64,000 nucleotides of DNA from contig NZ_CP086322.1 of assembly GCF_023277745.1 (NCBI RefSeq), positions 3,720,001-3,784,000 on the forward strand, written 5' to 3'. Below are positions 9,958 to 19,888 of the stretch, in pieces (position 1 is the stretch's first letter; each line of letters opens with the position of its first letter). Both the position numbers and the translations under genes were made by a program. Below the pieces are notes generated by a model that was not told the origin of the DNA, did not search any database, and saw only the letters and a list, made by a program, of their open reading frames with translations. This stretch comes from Streptomyces halobius (GTDB lineage Bacteria; Actinomycetota; Actinomycetes; Streptomycetales; Streptomycetaceae).

Positions 9958-10521
9958 TCAGCCCTTCTTCGTCTCCTGGCCCTTCTTCGCCTCCAGCGAG
10001 GCGGCCAGCTCCGCGAGCCGGCCGAACGGCGCGGTACCGGTGACGACGGTGGTCACACCCGGCTCCTCACGGACCAGGGCGTTGTACGTGTCGCCCTTGT
10101 AGCGGTCCCACTTCTTGCTGGCGACGACCTGCTGACCCCCGACCTTGACCGCGTCCAGCGTCACGTCCTTGATGAACTCGCGCGCGGGCGCATCGCTCTG
10201 CTCGACCGCCGCGTACTCCTGCTCCGGATCGAGCAGCCCCAGGTGCCAGGCGCCGCCCTTGCCGTCGTTGCTCGCCTTGTACGAGACGGAGGTGGCGCGC
10301 CAGGTCTTCGGCAGCCCCTCGGGCACGGCCACCGGATACGGCGCAGCGCGCCGGGCCATGGTGGCCTCGAGCCGGTAGTCGACCGTCTTGACCGCGTTCT
10401 TCTCGGCACTCGGGCTGTCGTCGTGCGGGATGAAGAAATAGATCGCCCCGACGAGAACGCCGATCACCGCCAGCGACAGGACCATGTCCCGCACCGTTTG
10501 CCTGCCTCGCATACCTGCCAC
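9958..10521 (-). CDS. DUF4245 membrane-anchored protein
   Basis: A 187-residue protein of unknown function with one N-terminal transmembrane segment (about residues 11-29, [18 protein letters not shown]) and a soluble, probably extracytoplasmic domain that matches my memory of DUF4245 ([24 protein letters not shown]...[18 protein letters not shown]). The start is uncertain: GTG at 10521 (VAGMRGRQ) is chosen because AGGGG lies just upstream and homologues I recall begin this way; GTG 10539 and ATG 10512 are alternatives. It is divergent from glpX, across about 330 bp. Confidence 0.8.
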   Translation of the reverse strand: MAGMRGRQTVRDMVLSLAVIGVLVGAIYFFIPHDDSPSAEKNAVKTVDYRLEATMARRAAPYPVAVPEGLPKTWRATSVSYKASNDGKGGAWHLGLLDPEQEYAAVEQSDAPAREFIKDVTLDAVKVGGQQVVASKKWDRYKGDTYNALVREEPGVTTVVTGTAPFGRLAELAASLEAKKGQETKKG

Positions 10522-10852
10522 GCCCCTATGGTCCCCCACCGCCCGCGGCGGCCCCGACGGACCCCCCGGTGACGGCGGTCACCAGCGTCCCCAGCCGGGC
10601 GTCACCGGCCCGTACGAACCTCTGGCGAATGTCCCGCGCACCCCGCCCCACCAGGCCATTCGCCCCCGTCGGCAGTGCTTCATGACGCCGCTCATGCGAA
10701 GGGCCCCCTGCTCATTTTCGCGGCGTACCGATACTGTGAACGTCTGGGGAGAGCACCCGCGACCCCCGGCAGCCACCCTTTCGTCCTTCTCGCCCTTCCC
10801 TCCTCAACCTTCTCGACCTTCCGGCCGTCGCCGTACAAGAAAGGTGCGCTCG
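10522..10852. other. Intergenic region upstream of glpX
   Basis: About 330 bp between divergent starts. A GATACT hexamer near 10731 could be a -10 box for glpX, without a convincing -35. No gene or RNA is supported. Confidence 0.5.
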
Positions 10853-11884
10853 ATGACCGAGCACCATCTCCCGTCCCCCCTTGAGGTCAGCCCCGAAGCC
10901 CCCGACCGCAACCTCGCCCTGGAGCTGGTCCGGGTGACCGAGGCCGGTGCCATGGCGTCGGGCCGCTGGGTGGGACGGGGTGACAAGAACGGTGCGGACG
11001 GCGCGGCGGTCAAGGCCATGCGCGCCCTGATCCACACCGTGTCGATGAACGGCGTCGTGGTCATCGGGGAAGGCGAGAAGGACAACGCCCCGATGCTCTA
11101 CAACGGCGAACGTGTCGGCGACGGCACCGGCGCCGAGTGCGATGTGGCCGTGGACCCCGTGGACGGCACCACCCTGACCGCCAAGGGCATGGCCAACGCG
11201 GTGTCCGTGATGGCCGTCGCCGAGCGCGGTTCGATGTTCGACCCGTCCGCCGTCTTCTACATGGACAAGCTCGCCACCGGCCCCGAGGCCGCCGACTTCG
11301 TCGACATCACCGCCCCGGTGGCCGTCAACATCCGCCGGATCGCCAAGGCGAAGCGCTCCGCCGTCGAGGATGTCACCGTCGTCATCCTGGACCGGCCCCG
11401 CCATGACGGCCTGGCCAAGGAGGTCCGCGAGGCCGGCGCCCGGATCAAGTTCATCTCGGACGGCGATGTCGCGGGCGCGATCATGGCGGCCCGCGAGGGC
11501 ACCGGCGTCGACCTGCTGCTGGGCATCGGCGGCACCCCCGAGGGCATCATCGCCGCCTGCGCCCTCAAATGCATGGGCGGCACCATCCAGGCCAAGCTGT
11601 GGCCCAAGGACGACGTCGAGCGGCAGCGCGCCCTGGACGCCGGGCACGACCTGGACAAGGTCCTGCAGATCGACGACCTGGTCCGCGGCGACAACGTCTT
11701 CTTCGTCGCCACCGGCATCACCGACGGCGAACTGCTGCGCGGCGTGCGCTACCGGGCGGAGACCGCCTACACCCAGTCGCTCGTGATGCGCTCCAAGTCC
11801 GGCACCATCCGTCAGATCGACTCCGAGCACCGGCTCTCCAAGCTCCGCGCGTACAGCTCGGTGGACTTCGAGCGGCCGAGCTAG
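10853..11884 (+). CDS. glpX: Class II fructose-1,6-bisphosphatase GlpX
   Basis: Gluconeogenic phosphatase that hydrolyses fructose 1,6-bisphosphate to fructose 6-phosphate; in most actinobacteria GlpX is the only FBPase. The ATG at 10853 is preceded by AAGAAAGG at 10837-10844 and gives 343 residues. Metal/phosphate motifs seen are [27 protein letters not shown] and [24 protein letters not shown] very strong hairpin terminator follows the stop at 11928-11968. Frames upstream of 10853 are not supported. Confidence 0.96.
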   Translation: MTEHHLPSPLEVSPEAPDRNLALELVRVTEAGAMASGRWVGRGDKNGADGAAVKAMRALIHTVSMNGVVVIGEGEKDNAPMLYNGERVGDGTGAECDVAVDPVDGTTLTAKGMANAVSVMAVAERGSMFDPSAVFYMDKLATGPEAADFVDITAPVAVNIRRIAKAKRSAVEDVTVVILDRPRHDGLAKEVREAGARIKFISDGDVAGAIMAAREGTGVDLLLGIGGTPEGIIAACALKCMGGTIQAKLWPKDDVERQRALDAGHDLDKVLQIDDLVRGDNVFFVATGITDGELLRGVRYRAETAYTQSLVMRSKSGTIRQIDSEHRLSKLRAYSSVDFERPS

Positions 11885-11927
11885 TCACCTCAAGCGGCCG
11901 AGCTGGTCGACGGCACAGGCCCTCAAA

Positions 11928-11968
11928 CGCTTCGCCCCTGCCGGAGAGCCTCCGGCAGGGGCGAAGCG
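11928..11968. terminator. Strong terminator between glpX and wblI
   Basis: An 18-bp perfect stem (11928-11945 with 11951-11968) around a five-base GAGCC loop, placed between convergent glpX and wblI. Confidence 0.88.
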
Positions 11969-12015
11969 GCCCATGCGTCCCGTATGCGCGCTGAGTCCCG
12001 TATAACCTCTCGAAC

Positions 12016-12375
12016 TCAGCCCGCCGCGGGCATATGGGCGGCGCGCCGGAGCTCGGCCTCCCGACGACGACGGCGGGCCAGCACGACCCGCCGCTCGGCC
12101 GCGGTCAGCCCGCCCCAGACGCCATACGGCTCCGGCTGGAGCAGGGCATGCTCCCGGCACTCGACCATCACCGGACAGCGGGCGCACACCCGCTTCGCGG
12201 CCTCTTCCCTGGCCAGCCGTGCGGCGGTCGGCTCCTTGGACGGGGCGAAGAACAGCCCGGCTTCGTCCCGGCGGCACACCGCCTCCGAATGCCAGGGGCC
12301 GGCCTCGTCGCGAGCGGACACTCGCTGGGACGGAACGACAGCGGCATCCTGCAGGGGCTGATGCGGTAGCAGCAC
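12016..12375 (-). CDS. wblI: WhiB-like (Wbl) iron-sulfur transcription factor, probably WblI
   Basis: An actinobacteria-specific Wbl protein, a [4Fe-4S] redox/NO-sensing partner of the primary sigma factor. The 119 residues show the four cluster Cys (Cys34, then CxxCx5C at Cys64, Cys67, Cys73), the GVWGG turn (85-89) and a basic C-terminal AT-hook-like tail (ARRRRREAELRR). The GTG at 12375 has AGGAG 6-7 bases upstream. I recall that the gene at this place (between glpX and a DUF1707 gene) in S. coelicolor is wblI; the symbol rests on that context. A triplicate 21-bp repeat array lies upstream. Confidence 0.93.
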   Translation of the reverse strand: MLLPHQPLQDAAVVPSQRVSARDEAGPWHSEAVCRRDEAGLFFAPSKEPTAARLAREEAAKRVCARCPVMVECREHALLQPEPYGVWGGLTAAERRVVLARRRRREAELRRAAHMPAAG

Positions 12376-12556
12376 GGTCTACTCCTGACGACGGCTTCGG
12401 CGAAGAAATCACCCTTGCCCGTCTCGCTGCGCACGGCTTTTCGCACCCCGCAGCCGTACGAGAGACGATGCACCAGCCCTACCCGCTGTACGCAGGCTTA
12501 TGCACACCGTGTCGATCGAGGAAAACCACACCTACCCCCGAGCCCGCCGAAGGTCC

Positions 12557-12683
12557 TACGTCAGCCGATCCGGGCCTACGACGGCCGATAGGGGCCCTAC
12601 GTGAACCAATCCGGGGCCTTACGTCAGCCGACCCGAGCCCTACGACGGCCGATCCGGGCCTTATGTGAACCGGTCCGGGCCTT
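12557..12683. repeat. Six imperfect ~21-bp tandem units (two higher-order ~64-bp repeats)
   Basis: Units start at 12557, 12577, 12598, 12620, 12641 and 12662. They follow an A-B-C-A-B-C pattern: A begins TACGTCAGCCGA, B begins TACGACGGCCGAT, C begins TA[CT]GTGAACC, and each ends near CCGGGCC. The array lies 180 bp upstream of the wblI start and its last unit contains the stop codon (12661-12663) of the DUF1707 gene. Confidence 0.85.
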
Positions 12684-13422
12684 CCAGGCCCTTGCGGCGC
12701 CCGTCCCGCAGCCGATGGCGCAGATCGTGGATCCAGGCGCCGCGCTTGGGCTTGGCCTCGACGCTGCCCAGCACGGCACAGCCGTTGACGAGGATCTGCG
12801 GGGCGTTGCCGTCCACCGCGTCGTGCGTCTCGACCTCGAAGGAGCCCAGGATGCCGGAGCCGCTGCTGCGCAGCGTGATGTTCTCCGGGACCCGGATCTC
12901 CACGCTGCCGAAGACGGCGGTGACATTGATCCGGATCTGCTGCTGCGGGAAGACGGCCTCGGTCAGATCGATCTCCACGCTGCCGAAGATCGCCACGGTG
13001 TTGATCCGCGCCGGGACCCGCCAACGGCCCTTGCGGGTCGAGGCGCTGAAGATCGCCACCAGGTTCTGGTCCGGCAGCGGCGCGCCGCTCGCGGACGCGT
13101 ACGCACCGGGGCTGAACTGCGGGCGACCGCCGCCCGCGCCGGGCAGATCCCGCACCACCGGCTCCAGCTCGCCCATGGTCTTGGCGCGATAGACCAGATC
13201 GATCCGCTCGGCATGCTCCTCGGCGTCCAGCCGCCCTTCCGCCAGCGCCTCGCGGAGGATCTCGGCGACCCGGTCACGGTCCGCGTCGGACGCCCGGATG
13301 CCGGCGTCGGCGGGCGGGGCGAATGCGGGTACGTCCGGCGGCGATGCGGGTTTGGTGAGCGATGGAGCGGGTTCGGCGGGTCGCGAACCACTGTCATCTG
13401 CTGCTGCGCCCTGTATGTCCAC
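12661..13422 (-). CDS. DUF1707 protein with LiaF-like C-terminal domain
   Basis: A 253-residue protein. The DUF1707 helical segment lies at about residues 42-94 (IRASDADRDRVAEILREALAEG...). The C-terminal domain (about 110-220) has repeated VAIFGSVEIDL / AVFGSVEIRVP / GILGSFEVET / CAVLGSVEAK strands, the beta-helical pattern of LiaF-type cell-wall-stress proteins. No transmembrane segment is visible, although relatives often have one. The GTG at 13422 has TACGCT ending exactly 6 bases upstream and no spaced Shine-Dalgarno, so the mRNA is probably leaderless. Longer frames upstream are not supported. Confidence 0.87.
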   Translation of the reverse strand: MDIQGAAADDSGSRPAEPAPSLTKPASPPDVPAFAPPADAGIRASDADRDRVAEILREALAEGRLDAEEHAERIDLVYRAKTMGELEPVVRDLPGAGGGRPQFSPGAYASASGAPLPDQNLVAIFSASTRKGRWRVPARINTVAIFGSVEIDLTEAVFPQQQIRINVTAVFGSVEIRVPENITLRSSGSGILGSFEVETHDAVDGNAPQILVNGCAVLGSVEAKPKRGAWIHDLRHRLRDGRRKGLEGPDRFT

Positions 13423-13434
13423 CTCCCCAGCGTA
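13420..13434 (-). promoter_or_regulatory. Probable leaderless-promoter -10 box of the DUF1707 gene
   Basis: On the minus strand TACGCT (13434-13429) is followed after GGGGAG by the GTG start at 13422, so transcription starting at the usual 7 bases after the -10 would begin on the start codon. The adjoining GGGGAG is too close to act as a Shine-Dalgarno. Confidence 0.4.
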
Positions 13435-13660
13435 GCGAAACGCGATAGATCGCGACCAGACCACGACCAGGCCACACGCTCGGACGACGACCGACTCCGA
13501 ATACCGAACTCCCGAATGACCGGACTCCCGGCACGGCACAGCCCCCCACCCCACCTACTGAGCCTTACCTCACACCAGCACCCCCGCGGCAGGGTTCTAC
13601 GCTGTTCAAGCGCTGCCATAGACGCCAGCCAACGCTCCCTCCGAGTAAGGAATGCCCGTC

Positions 13661-15334
<1,674 letters not shown>

Positions 15335-15348
15335 GGACTTGAGGGATG

Positions 15349-15379
15349 CGGAGTCCCTGGTTATTGGCCGGGGACTCCG
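15349..15379 (+). terminator. Terminator after class I fumarase
   Basis: A 9-bp perfect stem, CGGAGTCCC (15349-15357) with GGGACTCCG (15371-15379), immediately after the fumarase stop and before the convergent small gene. Confidence 0.7.
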
Positions 15380-15382
15380 TGG

Positions 15383-15586
15383 TTACTGCCGCCCCTGGTG
15401 GCGGGGGCAAGCGCATGGCGGCCACTCCTGCGCAAGTCCGTAGACGTTGACCGGATCGCTGGCCAGGACGTGGACCTCCCTCCGTTCCTCCCGTACGGCG
15501 CCGTCAGGGCTTGCGGTGTAGACGCGCAGGGTCATCAGCGACTGCCGGCGCCCGGGCGCATGCGGTTGCTCGTGGTCCGCGCTCAC
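15383..15586 (-). CDS. Small hypothetical protein of XRE/DUF397-type island
   Basis: A 67-residue polar protein of unknown function (VSADHEQPHAPGRRQS...VYGLAQEWPPCACPRH). The GTG at 15586 overlaps the TGA of the preceding small gene by four bases (GTGA), indicating translational coupling. Its C-terminal WPPCACPRHQG with two Cys and a His looks like a conserved tail. I recall such small pairs next to XRE/DUF397 loci in Streptomyces but know no function. Start is inferred from the overlap. Confidence 0.6.
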   Translation of the reverse strand: MSADHEQPHAPGRRQSLMTLRVYTASPDGAVREERREVHVLASDPVNVYGLAQEWPPCACPRHQGRQ

Positions 15587-15879
15587 CAGACCACCTCGAC
15601 GGGCTGCGGCTGCTGCTCGTACGCGACGTAGTAGGGGCGCACGATGGGTGTCTTGTCGCCATCGATAGGTGGCTCGACGGGGCGTGGCGGCCGGACGGCG
15701 CGCGGGTTGCGGGGGCACGCTGCGGCGGGGGTTCGCGGCGGATTCCAGCGCCATACGAGGACCGTACGAACGGTCACGGGGCAGGTGTGTGTGGAGGGGG
15801 CGGCGCGGTGGCGCCCCGTAGCGCGCGGAATGAGCAAATCCCGTACGCGATCAAGGCAACGGGCAATAAGCTGAGCCAT
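15583..15879 (-). CDS. Small hypothetical protein, divergent from XRE regulator
   Basis: A 98-residue protein with a short hydrophobic/amphipathic N-terminus (MAQLIARCLDRVRDLLIP) and a C-terminal DGDKTPIVRPYYVAYEQ segment that resembles small proteins I have seen next to DUF397/XRE genes in Streptomyces. The ATG at 15879 has AGGAG 7 bases upstream. It forms a coupled pair with the next gene and is transcribed divergently from the XRE regulator, about 200 bp away. Function unknown. Confidence 0.68.
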   Translation of the reverse strand: MAQLIARCLDRVRDLLIPRATGRHRAAPSTHTCPVTVRTVLVWRWNPPRTPAAACPRNPRAVRPPRPVEPPIDGDKTPIVRPYYVAYEQQPQPVEVVW

Positions 15880-16081
15880 GCTGACGCTCCTGTTGGGTTC
15901 AAGCGTTGGCCATGCCCCGGGGCCGTGCTAGCGGTCGCCGGGGTCTTCTCATGGCGTATTCGCGTCGTCCGCCCGTCTCCGGCGAACAATCACTTTCCGT
16001 GCTCACATCGTTGCCGCGCGGCATAGGCTTCGGAAGGGAGTAAGGGCTTATTCCTGCAGCCGTAAGGTTGGAAGTGAGGCT

Positions 16082-17026
16082 GTGGCCAAAGAAATTGACC
16101 CCACGACTTCCACGGCGGCGCTCTTCGGAACCCGCCTCCGGAGACTCCGCTTGAAGGCCGGGCTGACGCAGGCCGCACTGGGACGTCTGGCGAACACGCA
16201 CAGCACGCGAATCAACCAGGTCGAACGGGCGACGGGCGCCAAGCCGACGCTGACTCTGGCACGGGCGTTGGATGAGGCGTTGGGGGCTGATGACCTGCTC
16301 GTGGAGCTATGGCCGTACGTCTATCGGGAGGCGTTCCCCAACTGGGCGCAGGCGTTCATGGAGCATTCGGAACGAGCCGTGATCATCAGAGAGTTCGCGA
16401 CGTCCGTCGTTCCTGGTCTGCTCCAGACCGAGGACTATGCACGTGCTGTTCTGAGCGTCGGCCGCACGCTGAAGTCGCCCGAGCAGTTGGAGGAACGGCT
16501 TGCGTCGCGGATCAACCGCCAGGCGCGGCTGCTTCGACCCGACGGCCCCAGGCTCTGGGTCGTCCTCGACGAATCGGTACTGATGCGACCCGTCGGCGGT
16601 CCGGTTGTGATGCGGGCCCAGCTCGCCCGTCTCCTGGAGGCCGCCGATGCCCCACGCACTACGCTCCAGGTCCTGCCGTTCAGCTGCGGGGCTCATGGGG
16701 CCGTAGAGGCGTCTCTGACGCTTTTGACGCTTCCGGACGGCTCCGAATGTGCCTATACAGAAAACGCCGACACTGGCCAACTCATCGATGAGCCGGAGGA
16801 GGTGAAGTCATTCACGGTCACTTACGATCAAGTTCGGGCCCTGGCCCTACCGCCGAACATGTCGCTCGACATGATCCGATCCGTAATGGAAGGCACGTAC
16901 CATGCTGAGCGCATCCCGACCCGATCTGACCGCCGCCGCCTGGCACAAGTCCAGCTACAGCAACAAGGAGGGCGGCAACTGCGTCGAGGTCGCCGACAAC
17001 TACCCGGGCCTCGTCCCCGTACGTGA
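16082..17026 (+). CDS. XRE-family regulator with DUF5753 domain
   Basis: A 314-residue DNA-binding protein: a helix-turn-helix (about residues 14-70, GTRLRRLRLKAGLTQAALGRL...STRINQVERATG) followed by the DUF5753 ligand/effector domain (about 85-275, with ATSVVPGLLQTEDYARAVL and DESVLMRPVGG). In Streptomyces such genes are paired with a DUF397 gene, as here; BldB-like/AbaA-type partners are the known models. The GTG at 16082 has AGTGAGG just upstream. The C-terminal 40 residues (from GTYHA) are encoded by DNA overlapping the DUF397 gene by 125 bp and are Arg/Gln-rich, unusual for the family; an older stop may have been lost. Confidence 0.9.
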   Translation: MAKEIDPTTSTAALFGTRLRRLRLKAGLTQAALGRLANTHSTRINQVERATGAKPTLTLARALDEALGADDLLVELWPYVYREAFPNWAQAFMEHSERAVIIREFATSVVPGLLQTEDYARAVLSVGRTLKSPEQLEERLASRINRQARLLRPDGPRLWVVLDESVLMRPVGGPVVMRAQLARLLEAADAPRTTLQVLPFSCGAHGAVEASLTLLTLPDGSECAYTENADTGQLIDEPEEVKSFTVTYDQVRALALPPNMSLDMIRSVMEGTYHAERIPTRSDRRRLAQVQLQQQGGRQLRRGRRQLPGPRPRT

Positions 17027-17126
17027 CTCCAAAAACCCCCACGGCCCAGCCCTGCTCATACCCGACGGAGCCTGGACCACGTTCATCACGGGTCTGAAAG
17101 CCGGCGGCTTCCAGACCAGCGACTGA
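16902..17126 (+). CDS. DUF397 small protein
   Basis: A 74-residue protein with the full DUF397 pattern: AAWHKSSYSNKEGGNCVEVAD, VPVRDSKNPHGPALLIP and a terminal AWTTFI segment. DUF397 proteins act with their neighbouring XRE/DUF5753 regulator in development and antibiotic control and have been proposed to behave as antitoxin-like partners. The ATG at 16902 has GGAAGG about 8 bases upstream, inside the preceding gene. Confidence 0.93.
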   Translation: MLSASRPDLTAAAWHKSSYSNKEGGNCVEVADNYPGLVPVRDSKNPHGPALLIPDGAWTTFITGLKAGGFQTSD

Positions 17127-17136
17127 ACACACGACA

Positions 17137-17156
17137 GCGCCCGCTTCGGCGGGCGC
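17137..17156. terminator. Terminator with TTCG tetraloop (DUF397 / NB-ARC gene)
   Basis: GCGCCCGC-TTCG-GCGGGCGC at 17137-17156, an 8-bp stem with a stable TTCG loop, between the convergent DUF397 and NB-ARC genes. Confidence 0.78.
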
Positions 17157-17171
17157 CATGGCATCGTGTGG

Positions 17172-19475
17172 CTACTCGCGCGCGCTGTCCAGCGCTGCGA
17201 CGCATTTGCGAGTGATGCGGTGCTCGGGGCCGAGGATCCTCAGGGCGTCGCCGTATGACCGCTGCGCCAGCTGAGCTGCTTCGGCCTTGGCGCCGCTGAG
17301 GCCCAGCAGCCGCGCGAGGTCGGCAGCCGTCTCGATGGTGAATGGATGCTCTTCTCCCAGCTCCGCGCTACGGGATGCCAGCACCCTGCGCAGTTCGTCT
17401 GTCGCGCTGTCCTTGTCGCCGCGCTCCCCCATGACGAGGGCCAGGTTGCTCCGCGCTGCAGCAGTACGGATATGGGTGGAGCCGAAGTGCCTGATATACG
17501 CCTGAAGAGCTTCCTGGGCCCGCTCTTCCGCTTCGGCCCATGTGAGCATGGCTATCTCGTCGTCCTGGACTTGATCAGCCGCTCGAAAAGCGGTGAGGGC
17601 TTCTCTCATCACAGCTGCGCGCATAAGCAGAGATCTAGTGGCGATCTCTTCCCTGTGTGCGCCGTGCAGGCGCGGAAGAAGGTCTATGAGCTCTCGCGAC
17701 AAGGCAAGCGCCTCACCGAAGCGCCCCATGGTGTACAGGTAGCCCACTTGCTCGCGGATGATGTCTGCCGTGTCGGCATGGGTCGCACCGAGGACTCGCT
17801 CCCGGATCTCTGCGGCCCTGAGCGCGAGCTCGTACGCCTCGGCGAACTCGCTGAGCATGGCCTTCGCAAGCGCAGTGTGTGCGTACGCGTCCGCCAGGAG
17901 CAGCGGTGCCTGTTCCGCTATCTGCCCGGCTCGGTCCAGGGCGTCACGCAGCACGGTTACGGCAGAGGAGAGTCCGTCACCCTGGTAAAGAATCTTTCCG
18001 AGAGCGATGGCGTCTGCGACCGCAGTGACGGGATCGGTCGTCCTGTGTCGCTCACTGTGCTGCGCGATACCCGCAGCCAGGTGCACCGCGTCCGACCACC
18101 GGCCCGCCCCATCGTGTGCCGTGCGTATCTGCCGTGCTGCGTCGAGCAGTTCTTCATCGGCGCTGTCGGATGCCAGCAGCCCCAGAAGATGGGGCTCAAC
18201 CAGGGTGCTTTCGCCGCTCGCCTCGCGAACAGATCTGCTCACCAGCTTGGCCGCCGCCTCGGTGAGCTGCTCACGCTCGTCGGTCGGGAGGGCGGCAGCC
18301 ACCGTCTCCAGCAGGAGGCCGTGCGCTTTCACGCAGCGCGTACGCGACCGTCCTTGGCCGGTGGACACCTCGATCAGGTCGACCAGTGACGCCGAGATCA
18401 ACCCGTGCAGGCCGGCCTCGATCCGTTCCGCCGACAGGCCGGGCACCTGGACGGCGAGCAACGCGGTAGGGGCGAGCAGCAGCAGGGGCACGGGGGTGTC
18501 CGCGAAGCAGGAGAGCAGCCGCAAGGTGGCCATCGCCTCGGGCACGCCGCGCTCGGCGAGGGCGTCCAGTGACAGCTGCCAGGTCAGGCTCAGCCGCTGG
18601 CGTGCTCCGCCTTCCAAGCCGGCGCCACGATCCAGCAAGCTGACCGGATTCTCCTCCAACCGTTCCAGGTATTCCTCCACCGTCCAGCTCTCCAGAAGCT
18701 GCTGGGAAAGGAAGCCGCCCGCCAGGGTCAGGGCCAGCGGGTGGCAGCCGAGCCTCTCTGCGAGACGCAGAGCTGCTTCCGGCTGCTGTTCTCCCGGCGC
18801 CAGATCGTGGAGCAGCCGAGCCGCCTCCAGCGCGGGCAGCACATCCACCCGATGCAGGCGAGCCCGCACGGCCATCCACGCCGGGTCGACGGCCTGCCGT
18901 GAGGTCACCACGACGGTTCCCCGTGCTGACCGGCGCAACCACCCGTCTCTCAGCAGCTTGGGATCGTCCGCGTTGTCCAGGACGAGCAGCCAGGGTTCAG
19001 GGGAAGCGTCCAGGTGCTGCCACACCAAGTCCGCGGCAGCCCGCCGCCCCTCCTGGGCGGCCTGGACCTCTTGTGGCGTCGCGCCACGGTCGGCGGCGAC
19101 GGCGAGCATGCCGCCTCGTAACTGTGACTCGGTGGTGGCTTCCACCCACATGGCCACGGTCGAGGGCGCTGCTTGCTCGAAGAGCCAACGAGCCAACGCG
19201 GTCTTGCCGCACCCTCCGAATCCGTGCAGGACGTGCACCTCGCCGTGCGTCCGCAGGGACGACAAGAGGTCCTCGCGCAGCTCCTCCCGGTCGTGCAGCC
19301 CTGCACGCAGAGGCGCTGCCAGCGGTACCCGCACCGAAGCCGGGCCGCTTCCAAATCCCGGTGAGCCGTGATGGTGGTGCTCGGTGACCTGGATGTCGCG
19401 CTCGGACTGAAAGATGCGGCCCTGGCCGTAGGCGGCAGCCCCGAGTCCAGCGCCCTCTATGCCGTCACGACTCAT
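17172..19475 (-). CDS. NB-ARC/TPR STAND NTPase (NLR-like)
   Basis: A 767-residue signal-transduction ATPase. Residues 19-31 carry a GRIFQSERDIQVT motif followed by a four-His run. The NB-ARC domain follows: Walker A GFGGCGKT (85-92), Walker B LLVLDNAD (163-170), VVVTSR (188-193) and a GCHPLALTLAGG motif equivalent to plant/animal GLPLA. Helical/winged-helix segments follow to about residue 400, then TPR-like repeats (about 470-767; FGEALALSRELIDLL, TAAARSNLALVMGERGD, HPFTIETAADLARLLG). No enzymatic effector domain is visible. The ATG overlaps the stop of the upstream 138-residue gene by four bases. STAND proteins of this build can be defence or regulatory proteins; the role here is inference. 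Confidence 0.9.
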   Translation of the reverse strand: MSRDGIEGAGLGAAAYGQGRIFQSERDIQVTEHHHHGSPGFGSGPASVRVPLAAPLRAGLHDREELREDLLSSLRTHGEVHVLHGFGGCGKTALARWLFEQAAPSTVAMWVEATTESQLRGGMLAVAADRGATPQEVQAAQEGRRAAADLVWQHLDASPEPWLLVLDNADDPKLLRDGWLRRSARGTVVVTSRQAVDPAWMAVRARLHRVDVLPALEAARLLHDLAPGEQQPEAALRLAERLGCHPLALTLAGGFLSQQLLESWTVEEYLERLEENPVSLLDRGAGLEGGARQRLSLTWQLSLDALAERGVPEAMATLRLLSCFADTPVPLLLLAPTALLAVQVPGLSAERIEAGLHGLISASLVDLIEVSTGQGRSRTRCVKAHGLLLETVAAALPTDEREQLTEAAAKLVSRSVREASGESTLVEPHLLGLLASDSADEELLDAARQIRTAHDGAGRWSDAVHLAAGIAQHSERHRTTDPVTAVADAIALGKILYQGDGLSSAVTVLRDALDRAGQIAEQAPLLLADAYAHTALAKAMLSEFAEAYELALRAAEIRERVLGATHADTADIIREQVGYLYTMGRFGEALALSRELIDLLPRLHGAHREEIATRSLLMRAAVMREALTAFRAADQVQDDEIAMLTWAEAEERAQEALQAYIRHFGSTHIRTAAARSNLALVMGERGDKDSATDELRRVLASRSAELGEEHPFTIETAADLARLLGLSGAKAEAAQLAQRSYGDALRILGPEHRITRKCVAALDSARE

Positions 19476-19888
19476 GCCTGCCCTCCGGAGAGGTGGATGT
19501 CCCGGCCCGCTTGGAACACCCGTCCGTGCCCCTCCGCACGGGCCCGCATCCGCACCGATGGCCCCGCCGTATCCGCCACGGCACCGCGCGCGTCGTCCAG
19601 GATGCGCTGCAGTTCCGCTGCGGCCTCGGGCTCGTCACGCAGCACGCGCCGCAACCGCGCCTGCCACTCGGTAGCCAATTCCCGGCGCACCTGATCCGCC
19701 TCACCGTCCTGTTCGGCCTGGACCAATTCCGCGCGGGCTTCCTCCAACTCCCCCTCCACACTGCCTGCCTGGCCGGGTCGGATCCGCCGCCACACCGCGA
19801 CGACCCCCTCCCGGGCCTGTTCCCAGGCAGCCGTCACCATCAGCGTCACCAGCGCCGTACCCGCCTCGTCAAGCACCGCTCCGCCCAC
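19472..19888 (-). CDS. Small helical partner of the NB-ARC protein
   Basis: A 138-residue soluble protein, mostly acidic helix (about residues 45-105, EGELEEARAELVQAEQ...LQRILDDARG). The N-terminal LDEAGTALVTLMVTAAWEQAREGV resembles a family often found encoded just before NB-ARC/TPR genes in Streptomyces. It ends with GRVFQAGRDIHLSGG (122-136), nearly the same motif as the N-terminus of the next protein. Start is GTG 19888 (a GTG at 19876 is possible). A four-base ATGA overlap couples it to the NB-ARC gene. Possible sensor, adaptor or effector; not known. Confidence 0.78.
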   Translation of the reverse strand: MGGAVLDEAGTALVTLMVTAAWEQAREGVVAVWRRIRPGQAGSVEGELEEARAELVQAEQDGEADQVRRELATEWQARLRRVLRDEPEAAAELQRILDDARGAVADTAGPSVRMRARAEGHGRVFQAGRDIHLSGGQA

